Position numbers and translations under genes: made by a program. Shown one piece after another: positions 12,036 to 22,888 of a stretch of 64,000 nucleotides of DNA; position 1 is the first letter of the stretch, and each line of letters starts with the position of its first letter. The DNA lies in assembly GCA_015227615.1 (NCBI GenBank), contig JAALGZ010000005.1:1550001-1614000 (forward strand), in the 5' to 3' direction. Origin of the DNA: Labyrinthula sp. Ha. Its lineage: Eukaryota; Sar; Bigyra; Labyrinthulida; Labyrinthulaceae. Under the pieces are notes generated by a model, which worked only from the letters and a program-made list of their open reading frames with translations, was not told the DNA's origin and did no database searches.

Positions 12036-12932
12036 ATGTCTTGGTTTAAAGCGGGTGATGAAAGTATGTACTCATCTTTATTCAAGTTTAGACGACAGTT
12101 TTCTCTTTGGCATCTTTTTCATCCCAAGCTCAAGTCTCGAAAAGGTTAAGTCCACCATACTTTTCAACCACGCAAATTACAAAGTCAAACTCAGCGTATT
12201 TTTCTCCTGACTCGTTTTAGTCTTTAGTGTTACTTCACCGAATTTTCCCTCGAAAAGTTATTTAGAAAGTTTCTTTTCTTCGTGGCTGAAAATCTAAAGG
12301 GGGAGAGACTTTCTGAAGAGGAATTGTTTGTACTGGAAAAATTAGGGAGTAAGATACTATCCGAAACCAAGTCAAAAGAGTTTTCAAAAGCTAATGAACA
12401 TCTATCACAACTTTTCCACTCTCTTTCGGAGATAAATAACTTCCGAAGAAAGAACGAAGCTGGAAAAGTTTTGCCCACCGCGTATTTGATGAAATATCAG
12501 CACAAGGAGATAAAATATGAAGACTTTTTGTCAAAGAGGGATATATGCAGCTTACAAAAACGTATGCATAAATGTATTGATCCAAAGCTATTTGTAGCTA
12601 CTGTCAAGCTCCCCCCTAAAGTTTCTCTGAGCTCAATTCACCCAGGTCAAAGACCATCCCCTTTGAAAAAGTTCTTATCCTACCTTGAAAATATGAAACC
12701 AGGACATTATGAACAGGATCAGAATGTAGTAACATGTGATGTGTCATATACTGCGTTGAACACCTGGGAACGTAAATGTAGAGCTGTGGAAGAATTCTCC
12801 CCTTGTTCGGCAGTCTCATTTCCGCCCAGTCCAAGACAACAAGGTGAAGTTTTGAATGATTTTAAAAGAAAAACTGAAAGTGAACTTAATGAAGTGAAAA
12901 ATATACTTCTGCGACATATTGCAGTGTCCTAA
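12036..12932 (+). CDS. Unknown protein; long 3' exon certain, 5' exons tentative
   Basis: An open frame from 12228 to 12932 encodes a mostly charged, helical protein without a recognised domain. It has no ATG until about residue 70 of the frame starting at the GTG at 12282, so the gene probably begins in an upstream exon. A phase-consistent model is exon 12036-12063 (ATG, MSWFKAGDE), a 28-nt intron starting GTATGT, exon 12092-12144, an 83-nt intron (GTTAAG to TTTAG) and exon 12228-12932, giving 261 residues. The first intron matches the tiny-intron size of this genome; the second is an outlier. The C-terminus is rich in acidic and basic helices. It ends 127 bp before the convergent B14.5a-like gene. 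Confidence 0.45.
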
Positions 12933-13059
12933 AGCACTCCCAGAAAAAAGCTCATAAGTGATGAGTTTACACTGAGTTTGCGATAATCAACTATAGTTTA
13001 TTTATCCCAAACACGCTGTTTATTTTGTTTTAAAAGTTAAGAACTATTTATAACAAAAT

Positions 13060-13639
13060 TTACGTATGACTGTTTTCATCATACGTCTTTCTTCCGTGAA
13101 CAAACTTTGGTTCTCTCCCTGCCAAAGGTGGCAACCCTTTCCTTGCTGCTTCTTCTTCTAATGTTTCTCGCCCAGGTGCGACCTCCCACCAAGATACTGG
13201 TAAGTGAGTTGGAACTTCTTTCTGAAGTAAAAGCTCTGTCGCTTCTCTAGTCGTTGACATTGCAGATCTTGTTAAGGTTTCGTCATATTTCTTTACTGCA
13301 GGATTCTAAAAATTTGTCCGTATAACAAAAAAATACGTTGTCTCCAGCAGCTGCTCCTTCGATATAATTTCCTCCTCCGATAATTTTTTTCTCTAGATCT
13401 GCTCCGTATTCTATCTTAGCCGGTTGATTGCGCTTTGCGTCTCTTGTATAATACTGAGTGTTGTACGGATCTTCGTCTAATTCGTAGGCTGGAACGTTAA
13501 CTGGTCCTCTGGAACCTGGAGAAGGATATCTATAGCCTTTGCCGACTATCTGCTTGTCAGCTCGATTCCAGAAATCAGTTGCACCTCTCCTGAATAAGAA
13601 GAAATCTTTTAACTTGTCTGTGATTACCCGAAGACTCAT
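13060..13639 (-). CDS. Complex I accessory subunit, B14.5a (NDUFA7)-like, one 31-nt intron
   Basis: Two exons (13639-13337 and 13305-13060, minus) are joined by a 31-nt GT-AG intron at 13306-13336, phase 0, giving 182 residues. Splicing turns a premature stop into a continuous frame ending in a long polar tail. The N-terminal part FWNRADKQIVGKGYRYP, followed by GSRGPVN and the block YYTRDAKRN near residue 63, resembles the conserved core of mitochondrial NADH:ubiquinone oxidoreductase subunit B14.5a (YYCTRDGRRE in animals). The length is closer to the fungal 21-kDa form than to the 113-residue animal form. No classical cleavable presequence is obvious. Its start codon lies 45 bp from that of the divergent sulfotransferase gene. 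Family assignment is moderate; the exon structure is strong. Confidence 0.6.
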
Positions 13640-13684
13640 ACTGTTTATCTCTTTCAATTTCGAGGGAACAGCTTGATTGGTTGG

Positions 13685-14704
13685 ATGGATATTTCGAGCA
13701 AGTCTTATTGGCTCTTTACTTTCAACGATACGTCATTACCCCGGAAAGAACCAAGAAAGTATTATTTACTTGGCATAGTTCTGCTCAGTCTAGTACTTCT
13801 GTTACAAGTGGGTAGTCCACATCATGTAGTAACAACATTTGGAATTGAACTTCCAAAAATTTTTCCAGAGAAAACGATTCCTTTCCAGAAAACTAAATCG
13901 AGAACACTGCCCACTTTTTCAAGAATAAATCGAAGGGTATCTCTCCCCAATATCTTCTATTATAATCCAGATAAAAGATTTAGATATTTAAGTGGTGGGT
14001 TTGTATTTTGTATTTTTCCCAAAGCAGGGACTACAAGTATTTTTAATTACATTTTTGAGTCCACGTTTAACAGAACATATCAGGAAACTGCCGAGGAAAT
14101 GAAAGAGACAAAATATATTCAGAACAAGCAAAGTCTTCCGTTGAAACAATATCTCAGAAGCTTTAGTGATCTTAATGAAACACTGAGATATAATATATTG
14201 GAAATGGTGAATCAAAACCTGGTACCATCTTTTAAGATCAGTAGAAATCCAGTTCTGCGTCTGTTTTCTGCATTTAAATCAAAGTTTCGTTGTGACGATG
14301 AAAATATGAGAATTAAAGTTGATCGAAAGGATAGGAGCAGAATGGTAAAAAGACTTCAAGAACTTGGGGACGGATTTGTTTCTACAGATGAGACCTGTCT
14401 TAGTTTTGATCGATATGTCTCTTTACTCCTGAAAGTAAAGAAAAAAGGAATTATGCACAAACTAGATCATCACATTATTAACCAAAATTGCCTCCCGGAG
14501 ATATTGCAGTATCAACGAAGCTTTCACACAGAAACCGTAAAAAAAGAGAACTTCTTCTTCCTTGAAAAGTTTGGGTTGCCATATGTAAAACAAAAACAGT
14601 TGAAAAAAATGCATAAAACGTTTACAGAGAATGGTAAAGACATTGAAATATCCTTGGATCAATTGAAGGCCTTGTTTGAACTTACAGAGACGTTAACTCC
14701 TTAA
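13685..14704 (+). CDS. Golgi-type carbohydrate sulfotransferase (Sulfotransfer_2 family)
   Basis: The 339-residue frame starts at ATG 13685; an upstream TTG in frame is not a credible eukaryotic start. A short cytoplasmic tail is followed by a signal anchor (YYLLGIVLLSLVLLLQVG), so this is a type II membrane protein. IFPKAGTTSI (about residue 118) is the 5'-phosphosulfate loop that binds PAPS. SRNPVLRLFSAF (about 188) is the 3'-phosphate motif (RxPxxRLxSAF). The C-terminal HHIINQNCLPEI block is typical of the HNK-1/chondroitin sulfotransferase branch. It probably transfers sulfate onto glycans in the Golgi lumen; the acceptor is unknown. It shares a very short promoter region with the B14.5a-like gene and ends 20 bp from the convergent RAMP4-like gene. 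Confidence 0.85.
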   Translation: MDISSKSYWLFTFNDTSLPRKEPRKYYLLGIVLLSLVLLLQVGSPHHVVTTFGIELPKIFPEKTIPFQKTKSRTLPTFSRINRRVSLPNIFYYNPDKRFRYLSGGFVFCIFPKAGTTSIFNYIFESTFNRTYQETAEEMKETKYIQNKQSLPLKQYLRSFSDLNETLRYNILEMVNQNLVPSFKISRNPVLRLFSAFKSKFRCDDENMRIKVDRKDRSRMVKRLQELGDGFVSTDETCLSFDRYVSLLLKVKKKGIMHKLDHHIINQNCLPEILQYQRSFHTETVKKENFFFLEKFGLPYVKQKQLKKMHKTFTENGKDIEISLDQLKALFELTETLTP

Positions 14705-14724
14705 TAATGGTTCATCCCTGCAAG

Positions 14725-15019
14725 TTACATCTCAGGTTGTTCGACATCTTCAAACTGGAAGTCATCTGGAATAGGCTGAGCCTGTTGTTGCTGAGCTAAG
14801 TTTTGCTGTTGATTATCCAGTGCTCGCAAAATTTCAACAACAGCAGAACCCAGAACAACAAAAACAAGGAGCGCTATCACTCCCAAACCTATCTTTGGTC
14901 CTTGATCTTCTTTTGGCGGAGTTATAGTATTAACGCCAGGCTAATAATAATAAAACATTGTTGCTTACTTTTTGGAATTTTTTATTGCTCCTTTTTCGAG
15001 CCATCGCAGCATTAGGCAT
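14725..15019 (-). CDS. RAMP4/SERP1-like ER membrane protein with glutamine-rich tail, one 28-nt intron
   Basis: Two exons (15019-14969 and 14940-14725, minus) are separated by a 28-nt intron (14941-14968, GTAAGC to TTATTAG), giving 88 residues. The basic N-terminus (MARKRSNKKFQKPG), the PKIGLGVIALLVFVV helix with GSAVVEILRA, and the tail-anchored layout match the stress-associated ER protein family RAMP4/SERP1, which binds the Sec61 translocon and ribosome. In known members the chain ends soon after the helix; here about 38 more residues follow, rich in Gln (NQQQ, AQQQQAQ) and acidic near the end. That would put a long tail in the ER lumen, or imply a different topology. The gene is easily missed because neither exon alone is long. 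Confidence 0.72.
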
Positions 15020-18000
15020 TATTGGTAGATTTTATTTTTGTCTCAACTTTTGTTCCAGTTGTCAATAATTCAGGAAAAAATGGTTAGACCTTGAGATGAT
15101 ATTAATCATCGGTTACGATATTGCATTACTGAAAGTTAATGAACCTCTCTGTGGACTGTGGTCGAAAGCTGAAAAATCGTTAAACTGACTTCACATAGAA
15201 ACAAAAAATAATCTTAACTGTAGCAATATCCAAATGCAATATAAATTCGTCAATAAGGTATTTGACTCTTCCATGAAGCCAAGAAGAAAATAAGTTGAAC
15301 TCCTGTTTAAATTTGCAACAAAATTAGCTTAGAATAGTTAAGAACATCTTCTAATACTTATAGAGTAACCCATAAAATTCACAGAAAAAGAAAAAATGGT
15401 TTTAATATTGGTATTTTTATTTTGCCTTTGACAGGATTGACCTATGCAAACTTCTATCAACTCTGGGGAAAGCAGCCATTTAAGATATATATGCAATACC
15501 ATACTTCATTCATAGATACCAGCCAAAGTAGTCCTAATTATTACTTTGCTTAACTATTTCATCTTGTAGGTAGATCATTTATGTATACTACATAACTTAA
15601 GCACAGAATTCTATGGTTGTAATATACAGTAAGGTCTATGTTAATATTACTTGAAGCTTTATTTTGTTCTGTCGTCACGGGGAAATAAGTGTGAATAAAA
15701 TTTTCCTTTCTGACCATATCATTTTGAGTAGAGAAGGAGAGCAGTGATATTATAGTTATCGCTTCGGATTAATGAATTTAATTTACATATGCGTTTTGAA
15801 TTTGCTTATCCTTCATATCACTCATTTCAATAGCCTTCATTTAGCCAAAAAAGCAATGCCAACAAGATGACATTTCAAAGTCAACTATCTTTTGATCATA
15901 TACAATGCGTATGAATTTAATGAATTTGATTAAAATACTTAACTAGGTATAGAATCTACATTTTGTCTTTTCCATCACCTTGATTCTTCTTCACTTGGTT
16001 GTTTCTTAATCTCTATTTATCGAAGAACGAATGATTTAAGATGAGACTGGAGATTAAAGAGATTAACGTATGGGGTACAGATTTATGTTAAGATCGATAG
16101 GTTATCAGTATTAAATTTCCCTGGATTTTTCAGTATCAATTAGTCCATTTTAGATGGCTCAATTATAAATGAAAAGAGTACTCAAGTCATATCTTACTTG
16201 AAATAGAGATTTCTACCTAAGAAGTTGTTATTTCCAAAGTTTCTATAGAACTATATTAGTTAATACCACAAAAAGGGAAAATCAAATTTGACCCGACAAA
16301 GTTTATCCCTAATTCGCTTTATTTTTCCTAGAAACATGTGGCGCAAATTGTAACCGGTTAAATGCGGTTTCAATAGAGATTGCCTAAGGATTCATTAATT
16401 TGTGACATTTTAGTAAAATATTAGTCTAACCGAAGCAATATTATCTGTTATTACATCGTTCCTCTCGCGTGAGCCCTAATGATATTTTTGTAGTCATTTG
16501 GCATACAATCGGCGCTATTAAGACCAACTCTTTAATACAGTTTATTTTACAGAAATGATATGTAAACTATAGGAAAGTTCCTTGTATAAGGTTCTATTTG
16601 TATTTCAAGTCTTGAAACAGTTGTTGTCTTTTAGCATTATCGCCTATTACGAATTCTTATTAGGGCAATAAATTTCAACTATAAATCATTTTACTTTACT
16701 TTGGCAATGAAAAAATAATAAGTGATCGTTAGACCGGTGACTAGGTCACAGATAAGGGACCAAAAAAATGTCTAGGATTTGTAAATACTCTGAAAAATAT
16801 TGAAGCTTCTTCTAGAAGCTATGATACGCATTAGAGGGTTTCTTAATAGTAGAATTTGCAACAAATTTATTCTCTCTCCATTCTTAGTTTCTATAAATTT
16901 TTAAGAGAAGAAAACCCTTTTGTGGTTTTTTCGAGTATGAGCATAACTTTTCTTTATAATTACAATATAACTAATTACCTTTATATTCATTTACGATAAA
17001 GTAAAATTCCACTTAATTGTTATCACAAGGGAATTGTGGGTATTTTCTCAGAGGAAACTATTCGGATCTATTTTTGAAGACGATATGAAGGTATTTCTTT
17101 CTTATTCTCAAGTACAGCTAAGCCAAAGAATAGGTGTTGAAACTCTTTCTGTAGCAATTTTTATCTACTTATTATAGTATCGTTATTCAATAAAAATTTA
17201 AAACTGATCTAGTTACACCTAACAGAGCTAGCTCTTCTTTTCATTGCAAGAAGTGATTCCTATACATAAAGTTTGCATCAAAGCTTTTTTTTCTTTGAAT
17301 AATGTTATATTATTTTTTGAAATAGAAGAATAACATTTGATTCAGGAACTATAGAAACATCTACCTCAAGTTTTCGTATGGCGTTCTGAGAATTGTTTTT
17401 AATGAACTTGATAATCCACCTAGATCCATCCCTAACGTAATGCTATGTAACCAGTTCTGTATAATATATATAATTTACTAATTCAGAAATAGAAACTGAA
17501 AGCACAAAAATTGTAAAGTTTTTTAGTTATTTAGCTCCACCCCATATAATTTTCAAAATGCAAAGCGAGACAGCAATCTATGAGACTCATTGCTTTCAAT
17601 ATTAGCAAGCCCGAGGGTTGTTCACCATTTCCCAAAATACATTAGATGTTAGATACGTTCATTTATAGCACTACTAGTATTTTATGCCCATCTGTCAAAT
17701 AGACGCCATCATTTTATAGTTGTTAGATACATAAACTCTAAAGAAACCACTCTATTACATGTTGAAAAATGTAATGGATATATATATGTATATATATATA
17801 ATTGAGCGATGGACTATGACCAGGAATAAGCACTCAGGGAAAGCTCCATATACTGTTTTGTGCTCTGAATTTTTTATTGAACAGGTACTAACATTTCATC
17901 AACCGGATGATAAAAGTTAAAAGCGGAATATCTTAAGAAATAAAAACTAAGAGATTTTAAAGATTAGATGTTAAATTTGTGTATTTGGTGTTTCCTGTAG

Positions 18001-20752
18001 TTTAAGTATTTTTGGAAGTACAGGTCATGCTAGACCTATTACAATAGCGTAAGAGCAATATTCACCAATGTGAGCGGAAATTTAATTTGATCATGATTCT
18101 TAGAAAAATAACGCTATAGTTCATAAGAACAATTGGTTGAAATGCATTATAGTCCCTATCGTACAGGGGAATATTGATCTGCAGTAAAATATCACGGGAG
18201 TTTCCTGGACAGAGTATTGTCGATAACTGACAATGAAAGTACAGCTTTTCCAATGCATTTAAATTGAATAATAAAGGCCAAATCTAGTGTGTCGTAAGTT
18301 TAACTGCCCGTGCTCAATGCAGTGATATGTTAAAATAGATACACGGCCTAACAAATGAGAATGCAACAAGGAAATGATGTGACGAGTTGATGAACCCAGT
18401 AATGTCGCTTAATAAACCCTTGTATTGGTCCATCAGTTTTACACAGAAAATTAAATTCATTGAAATTACAGGACTTTTTATAGGGTTAAGTTTTCAGGGC
18501 TGTAGCAGCTTATAGCTATATGTCACTGATGTAACTTAAAAGAGATTGCCGGCCAATAACGACAAGCGATACTATTTCTGTTACGAGTCTTAGTTAGTTA
18601 ATTGGTGTTTTGTTTTCAATATCTGCTTATTGTGTAAGTTATTAGATGTGGAACATGAAGAATGTCTATGGATAAATCCTTGATTTGAATGTATATTGTC
18701 TTTGGTCATCCATGATAGGCCCTTGTCGCCATTTGAATAGACAAGGCTGTACGGGAGTACGAACAGTGGTTAAAGAAGTCAATCCAGCCTTCTTTACGGA
18801 TAGATGAACCACGAATTAAATGGAATTTATGTCTTACTCTAAATAGAAAATTATATACTCATCTGGAAAACTGATTGTGAAAGGATGCGTATTTTGTAGA
18901 TGTAGAAGCAATGAGCCAGCCAAATCACAGCAATCTGGTTACAAAAATAATTCGAAAGATGTCGAGCTAAGAAACAAGATAAATAAAAGGCTATGCTGCA
19001 ATTCTGAAACAAAGAACGATGTTCATTTTACCCACTTCAGCCTTCTTCATTTTCTAAGCAGTGTTTGTCTTAGTTGCGTCACATAAGAGCACATATTGAA
19101 CCTTGACTGTGCACAAAAAGTTTTCGGCTACCAATACAGCAAATAGCTAATTTCAGATTAGAATTAGGTATTTTTATGCTGCTACTGAGATTTGTTTTGT
19201 TTGAAATTATCTACAGAACATGCGTAAAAAGGGGGTAAGGTACTTCTGGTACAACGTTCATGATGTCGCAGAGTCTTGACAAACCGAATGCCAAAAAAAA
19301 AGATTTCAGCTAGATTTGGACAAAACCATTAGTTTTCTAAGTTTAATTATGGGTAACTTGGAAAGCAAAAATACGGACTGAAACCAAACATATTTCACAT
19401 AAAAGTTTAGAGTTAAAACTTTTGTGAGTCGCTGGTATATTGATTATTCTGGTCATAATGGACATGGAACTGGACACTAACTTTAGTAGTTGAATTTAAT
19501 TTCTTGAACTGAGATATATTGGTACGTTAAAATAATATGTTATTCATTTATTCCCATTCTTTAAATAACCGGTTATCTGTATGAGAGATTATTTTTTTCG
19601 AAAGATTAAGACATTATTTTTTTCAGAGGAAAAAGATAGTTACTCCCATAGATTTTATTTTTTGAAATTAATATCCTGGTAAGCGTATATAAAAAAGGAT
19701 GAAAACTTTTCTTGAAGGGTATTAGTAATTATTTGAAGTTTTCAAAACTCAGCATTCTGAAAATAGGTATAAAAAGCTCTGTAGAAAAAAAAAAGACAAC
19801 ACAATATTCTTGTATTGTTTTGAAGCACCTAGATTCGATTATGCGTTAAACAGTAAGTGAAAGTTGAATTTTGATACCAAACCTAATTGTTTCCATCGTC
19901 ATCTGAATCAAGGCTAAACACAAAGAGGTAAAGTTAATCTAAAGGATATAATCTCTTTTATGAAATGATATTATGTTCGAGAACATTATTTACTGAACAA
20001 GGTCTCTAGTCTTGACTTTAGCACAAGTCTCTTCACTTTGCATTAAGAATTGTTTCACATTTTTCACAGGTTATTTTCAAAGAAAACCAGAAAAATAATT
20101 GTTTTTGAGTAAAAATTTCGCGATAAAGTTTCGTCATGAATCGAAGAGCCTATGTCTTGCGTTCGTGTTTCACTGATAGAAACTGCATTTTGCCCTAATT
20201 AGTCTGTAACTAAAGATGCATAGAAAAATTTCTTTTAATAAAGTTTGTGCTAATACGCCACAAAAAATTATATTTTTACTAGTTCTCTCATAAGTAGTAT
20301 CAGAAGTTTAAGGAAGTATCTCCTGGACTACGAACAGAGCAAAGCAAATCCCCCACCAGTAATTGTATCCTAGTCATTCCTCTTCCTCTTCTGCTTTAGA
20401 TTACAGTTACTTAAATGGTTATCTCAACCGATAAACTTATAAGCTTAGAAATATGCCGGTAGATGAAGTTTTTAGTTGTGAATAATGAGAATTCCTCTAC
20501 ATCCCAATTAGCACACTAGAGTTGTGTATTTATGCAATGTGGCATCACTCTCGCCGACTTTTTTTAAATTTTGTACGTCTATTCTTTCTCTTGAAACTTG
20601 CTTGAATTGATTCTCTTAACGGTTTGTATTGCAATAGACTGATATTTATGTATTGCATATTATATTACATAAATAAGCCGGTGACACTAGTCCGTGTGGC
20701 TAGTAATGATGTGGCAGCAAATTTACTAGACGGACAATTGGCTATCTGCAAT
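15020..20752. other. Gene desert
   Basis: About 5.7 kb of AT-rich DNA. I see no recognisable protein, tRNA or repeat family apart from a short TA microsatellite at 17778-17801. Small open frames are at the level expected by chance. Confidence 0.6.
17778..17801. repeat. TA dinucleotide microsatellite
   Basis: An alternating AT run is interrupted once by G (ATATATATATGTATATATATATA-type). No other feature is attached. Confidence 0.85.
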
Positions 20753-21735
20753 TGGGTTTATGTTTTTTTGACTCCGGAGTCAAATACTCCTAAATCTCAT
20801 TGGCCGAATTTTTAATTGCAAAAAATTTTTTTTTGAAAAAATAAAACCAACAAAAGCAAGATGAAAAATTACAAAACATGACAGTTGCATGATAAAATCT
20901 AAGACAGGACAAAGCTATTACCCCGAAAACACAATAATTTACAAGATTTGGCAAGAATATACAAGATTTAAGAAGATTTTACAAGATTTAAGAAGATTTT
21001 ACAATATTTAAAAATATTGAACAAAATTGAGAGCAAGAAGCGAGTCAGTTAAACCAAAAGATAAACATTGAATAAGATTTAGTGCTGCTTAGAGGGTTGA
21101 AAATGCAGGATTTATTCAAGGTAAAATTCAAGGTTCAGGATTATTGGAAAAAAAGGGATGAGGTTCAAGGATGCATATTTCAAGAAAAAAAAAGAAAGCT
21201 ATTTTGGATAAAAGAAAATTCGCCTAGACTAGATAATGAATCCACTTAATTTTTAAATTTTAATTTTAACAAAAATCTAAATCTTCTGAATTTGAGTTTT
21301 CAAAATTATTTGTCTTAAACTTTTAATTATGTCACTTCATATATTTACTTATTAACTTCCACACATATTTTCAAGTTTCTGTATTCACCCTGTGGAGAAA
21401 AAATTAAATCCATCCTCATCTTCATCGAGGGCCGAGTGGGGAGGGAGGTCCGAGTCATGGGGACCATTTTTAAAGACGCTAGGGTAAGACGACTTCACAT
21501 TTTAATGTTTTTTAACTATTAATATGTATTTGGTATCTTCTAGTACACTTCACTTTGTCCCCAGCCCCCTCTCTTTTTTGTCTAAGTATTGGAAATTATT
21601 GTTTTGCGCATCGATTATTCAGACGAAGTATGGAAAAATCGAGAATCTGCGCAATGCGAATTTCATCGAAGTATGGGAAATTACGAGGAGTATCTGACTC
21701 CGGAGTCAAAAAAACGGAGCCCGTGCAATTGACAA
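20753..21735. mobile_element. Segment of about 1 kb flanked by inverted repeats (possible non-autonomous DNA transposon)
   Basis: The left copy (about 20755-20795) and right copy (about 21680-21735) are inverted relative to each other. They share TTTTTTTGACTCCGGAGTCA followed by A/G and ATACTCCT, with CAATTG blocks further out; the core GACTCCGGAGTC is itself a 12-bp palindrome. Between them lie degenerate 20-nt tandem repeats (20941-21020), A/purine-rich DNA and a short GC-rich stretch at 21420-21470. No transposase is visible and no clear target duplication was found. The right copy lies about 30-80 bp upstream of the actin-like ATG, so it may sit in that gene's promoter. Confidence 0.4.
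20941..21020. repeat. Tandem repeat, 20-nt unit, about 4 degenerate copies
   Basis: The two central units at 20961-20980 and 20981-21000 are identical (ACAAGATTTAAGAAGATTTT). The preceding and following 20-mers are diverged copies. It lies within the inverted-repeat-flanked segment. Confidence 0.75.
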
Positions 21736-21760
21736 AACAGTCAAATATAAGAAGGAAACT

Positions 21761-22888
21761 ATGTCTCCGGGAAAACACCAAAATGCGATTGTCATTGATA
21801 ATGGCTCAAATTTTATTAAAGTTGGGGTTTCAAAGGATATAAACAAGCTCTATAGTTTCCCTTCTATCGTGGGAAGGCATAGATGTCCCATTATTATGGT
21901 TGGCATGGTAATTAAAGATTATTATGTTGGGAGTGATGCACGAAATAAACGGGGTATTCTTCGTATGAACTGTCCCATTGAAAATAGTATGATAACGAAC
22001 TGGGATAATATGGAAAAGATATGGCACTTTGCATTTTATAACGTTCTCCAAGTCGATCCTGCAGAATTCCCAGTTCTTCTAACAGAACCTCCTTTAAATC
22101 CAAAAGGAAACAGAGAAAAAATGACTCAAATTATGTTTGAAACTTTCAATATACCACATTTATGCATCGAATTAGCATCTGTACTATCATTATATAATAA
22201 TGGAAAAGAAACTGGAGTTGTCTTAGATTCAGGGGAGAGTGTTACACATTCAGTGCCTGTTTATAAAGGCTTTCTCTTAGTTCACGGGATAAACAGGCTC
22301 GATATTGGAGGAAGATCAGTCAACAATTTTATTATAAAGTTGATGTATGAAAAGGGTTTTTCGTATATAAGCCATCGAGATGTAGAACTTATCAATGAAA
22401 TAAAAAATACTTTGTGTTATGTTTCGTCTAATGTTGAAGTAGAACTGAAACAGAAGAACATTAAATCTGACTTTGAGCTTCCTGATGGAAATATTATACA
22501 ACTTGGAAGTATTGTGTTTGAAGCACCAGAGTTAATGTTCCATCCATTTCTCATGGGTTATGAGAATTCAGGTGTTCATGATATTGTTCTTACTTCTGTA
22601 AATACTTGTGAAGAAAAAATAAGAAGGACATTATTTTCGAATATTTTATTAGCTGGTGGAAATACATTATTGACTGGTTTTAAAGAAAGGCTTGAAATAG
22701 AAATAAAGAAAAAATGTTTGTACAGTGAAATGGTAAAAGTGTTTCATAATAAAGCTGGTGAGAAAGCAGCACTAAAAGGTGGAATTAAATTGGCTTCTAG
22801 TTCAGTATTTTTAAGCAGTTGTATTTCTAGAGAAGAATATGAAGATAATGGCCCTTCAGTAATACACAGTAAAAATGGTGTTTTATGA
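21761..22888 (+). CDS. Highly divergent actin (orphan actin-like protein)
   Basis: A single exon of 375 residues, the length of conventional actin, aligns end to end. Phosphate loop 1 reads DNGSNFIKVG (K18 equivalent kept, G15 changed). MVGMVIKDYYVG and KRGIL are followed by TNWDNMEKIWH, LLTEPPLNPKGNREKMTQIM and loop 2 DSGESVTHSVP, with the C-terminal REEYEDNGPSVIH. Key positions differ: the catalytic Gln137 (AIQAVLSLY in actin) is replaced (ELASVLSLY), Asp157 is Glu, His73 is Asn, Glu214 is Asn, and the YSVWIGGSILASL region is rewritten (KAALKGGIKLASS). It probably folds as actin but with altered or lost ATP hydrolysis. A regulatory or specialised filament role is inferred. Its full-length open frame argues against a pseudogene. 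Confidence 0.85.
   Translation: MSPGKHQNAIVIDNGSNFIKVGVSKDINKLYSFPSIVGRHRCPIIMVGMVIKDYYVGSDARNKRGILRMNCPIENSMITNWDNMEKIWHFAFYNVLQVDPAEFPVLLTEPPLNPKGNREKMTQIMFETFNIPHLCIELASVLSLYNNGKETGVVLDSGESVTHSVPVYKGFLLVHGINRLDIGGRSVNNFIIKLMYEKGFSYISHRDVELINEIKNTLCYVSSNVEVELKQKNIKSDFELPDGNIIQLGSIVFEAPELMFHPFLMGYENSGVHDIVLTSVNTCEEKIRRTLFSNILLAGGNTLLTGFKERLEIEIKKKCLYSEMVKVFHNKAGEKAALKGGIKLASSSVFLSSCISREEYEDNGPSVIHSKNGVL

Noticed and set aside
20624-20815. 63-codon plus-strand frame in the left inverted repeat
   Set aside because: Its only notable peptide comes from the repeat itself and is mirrored at the other end; it is not evidence of a gene.
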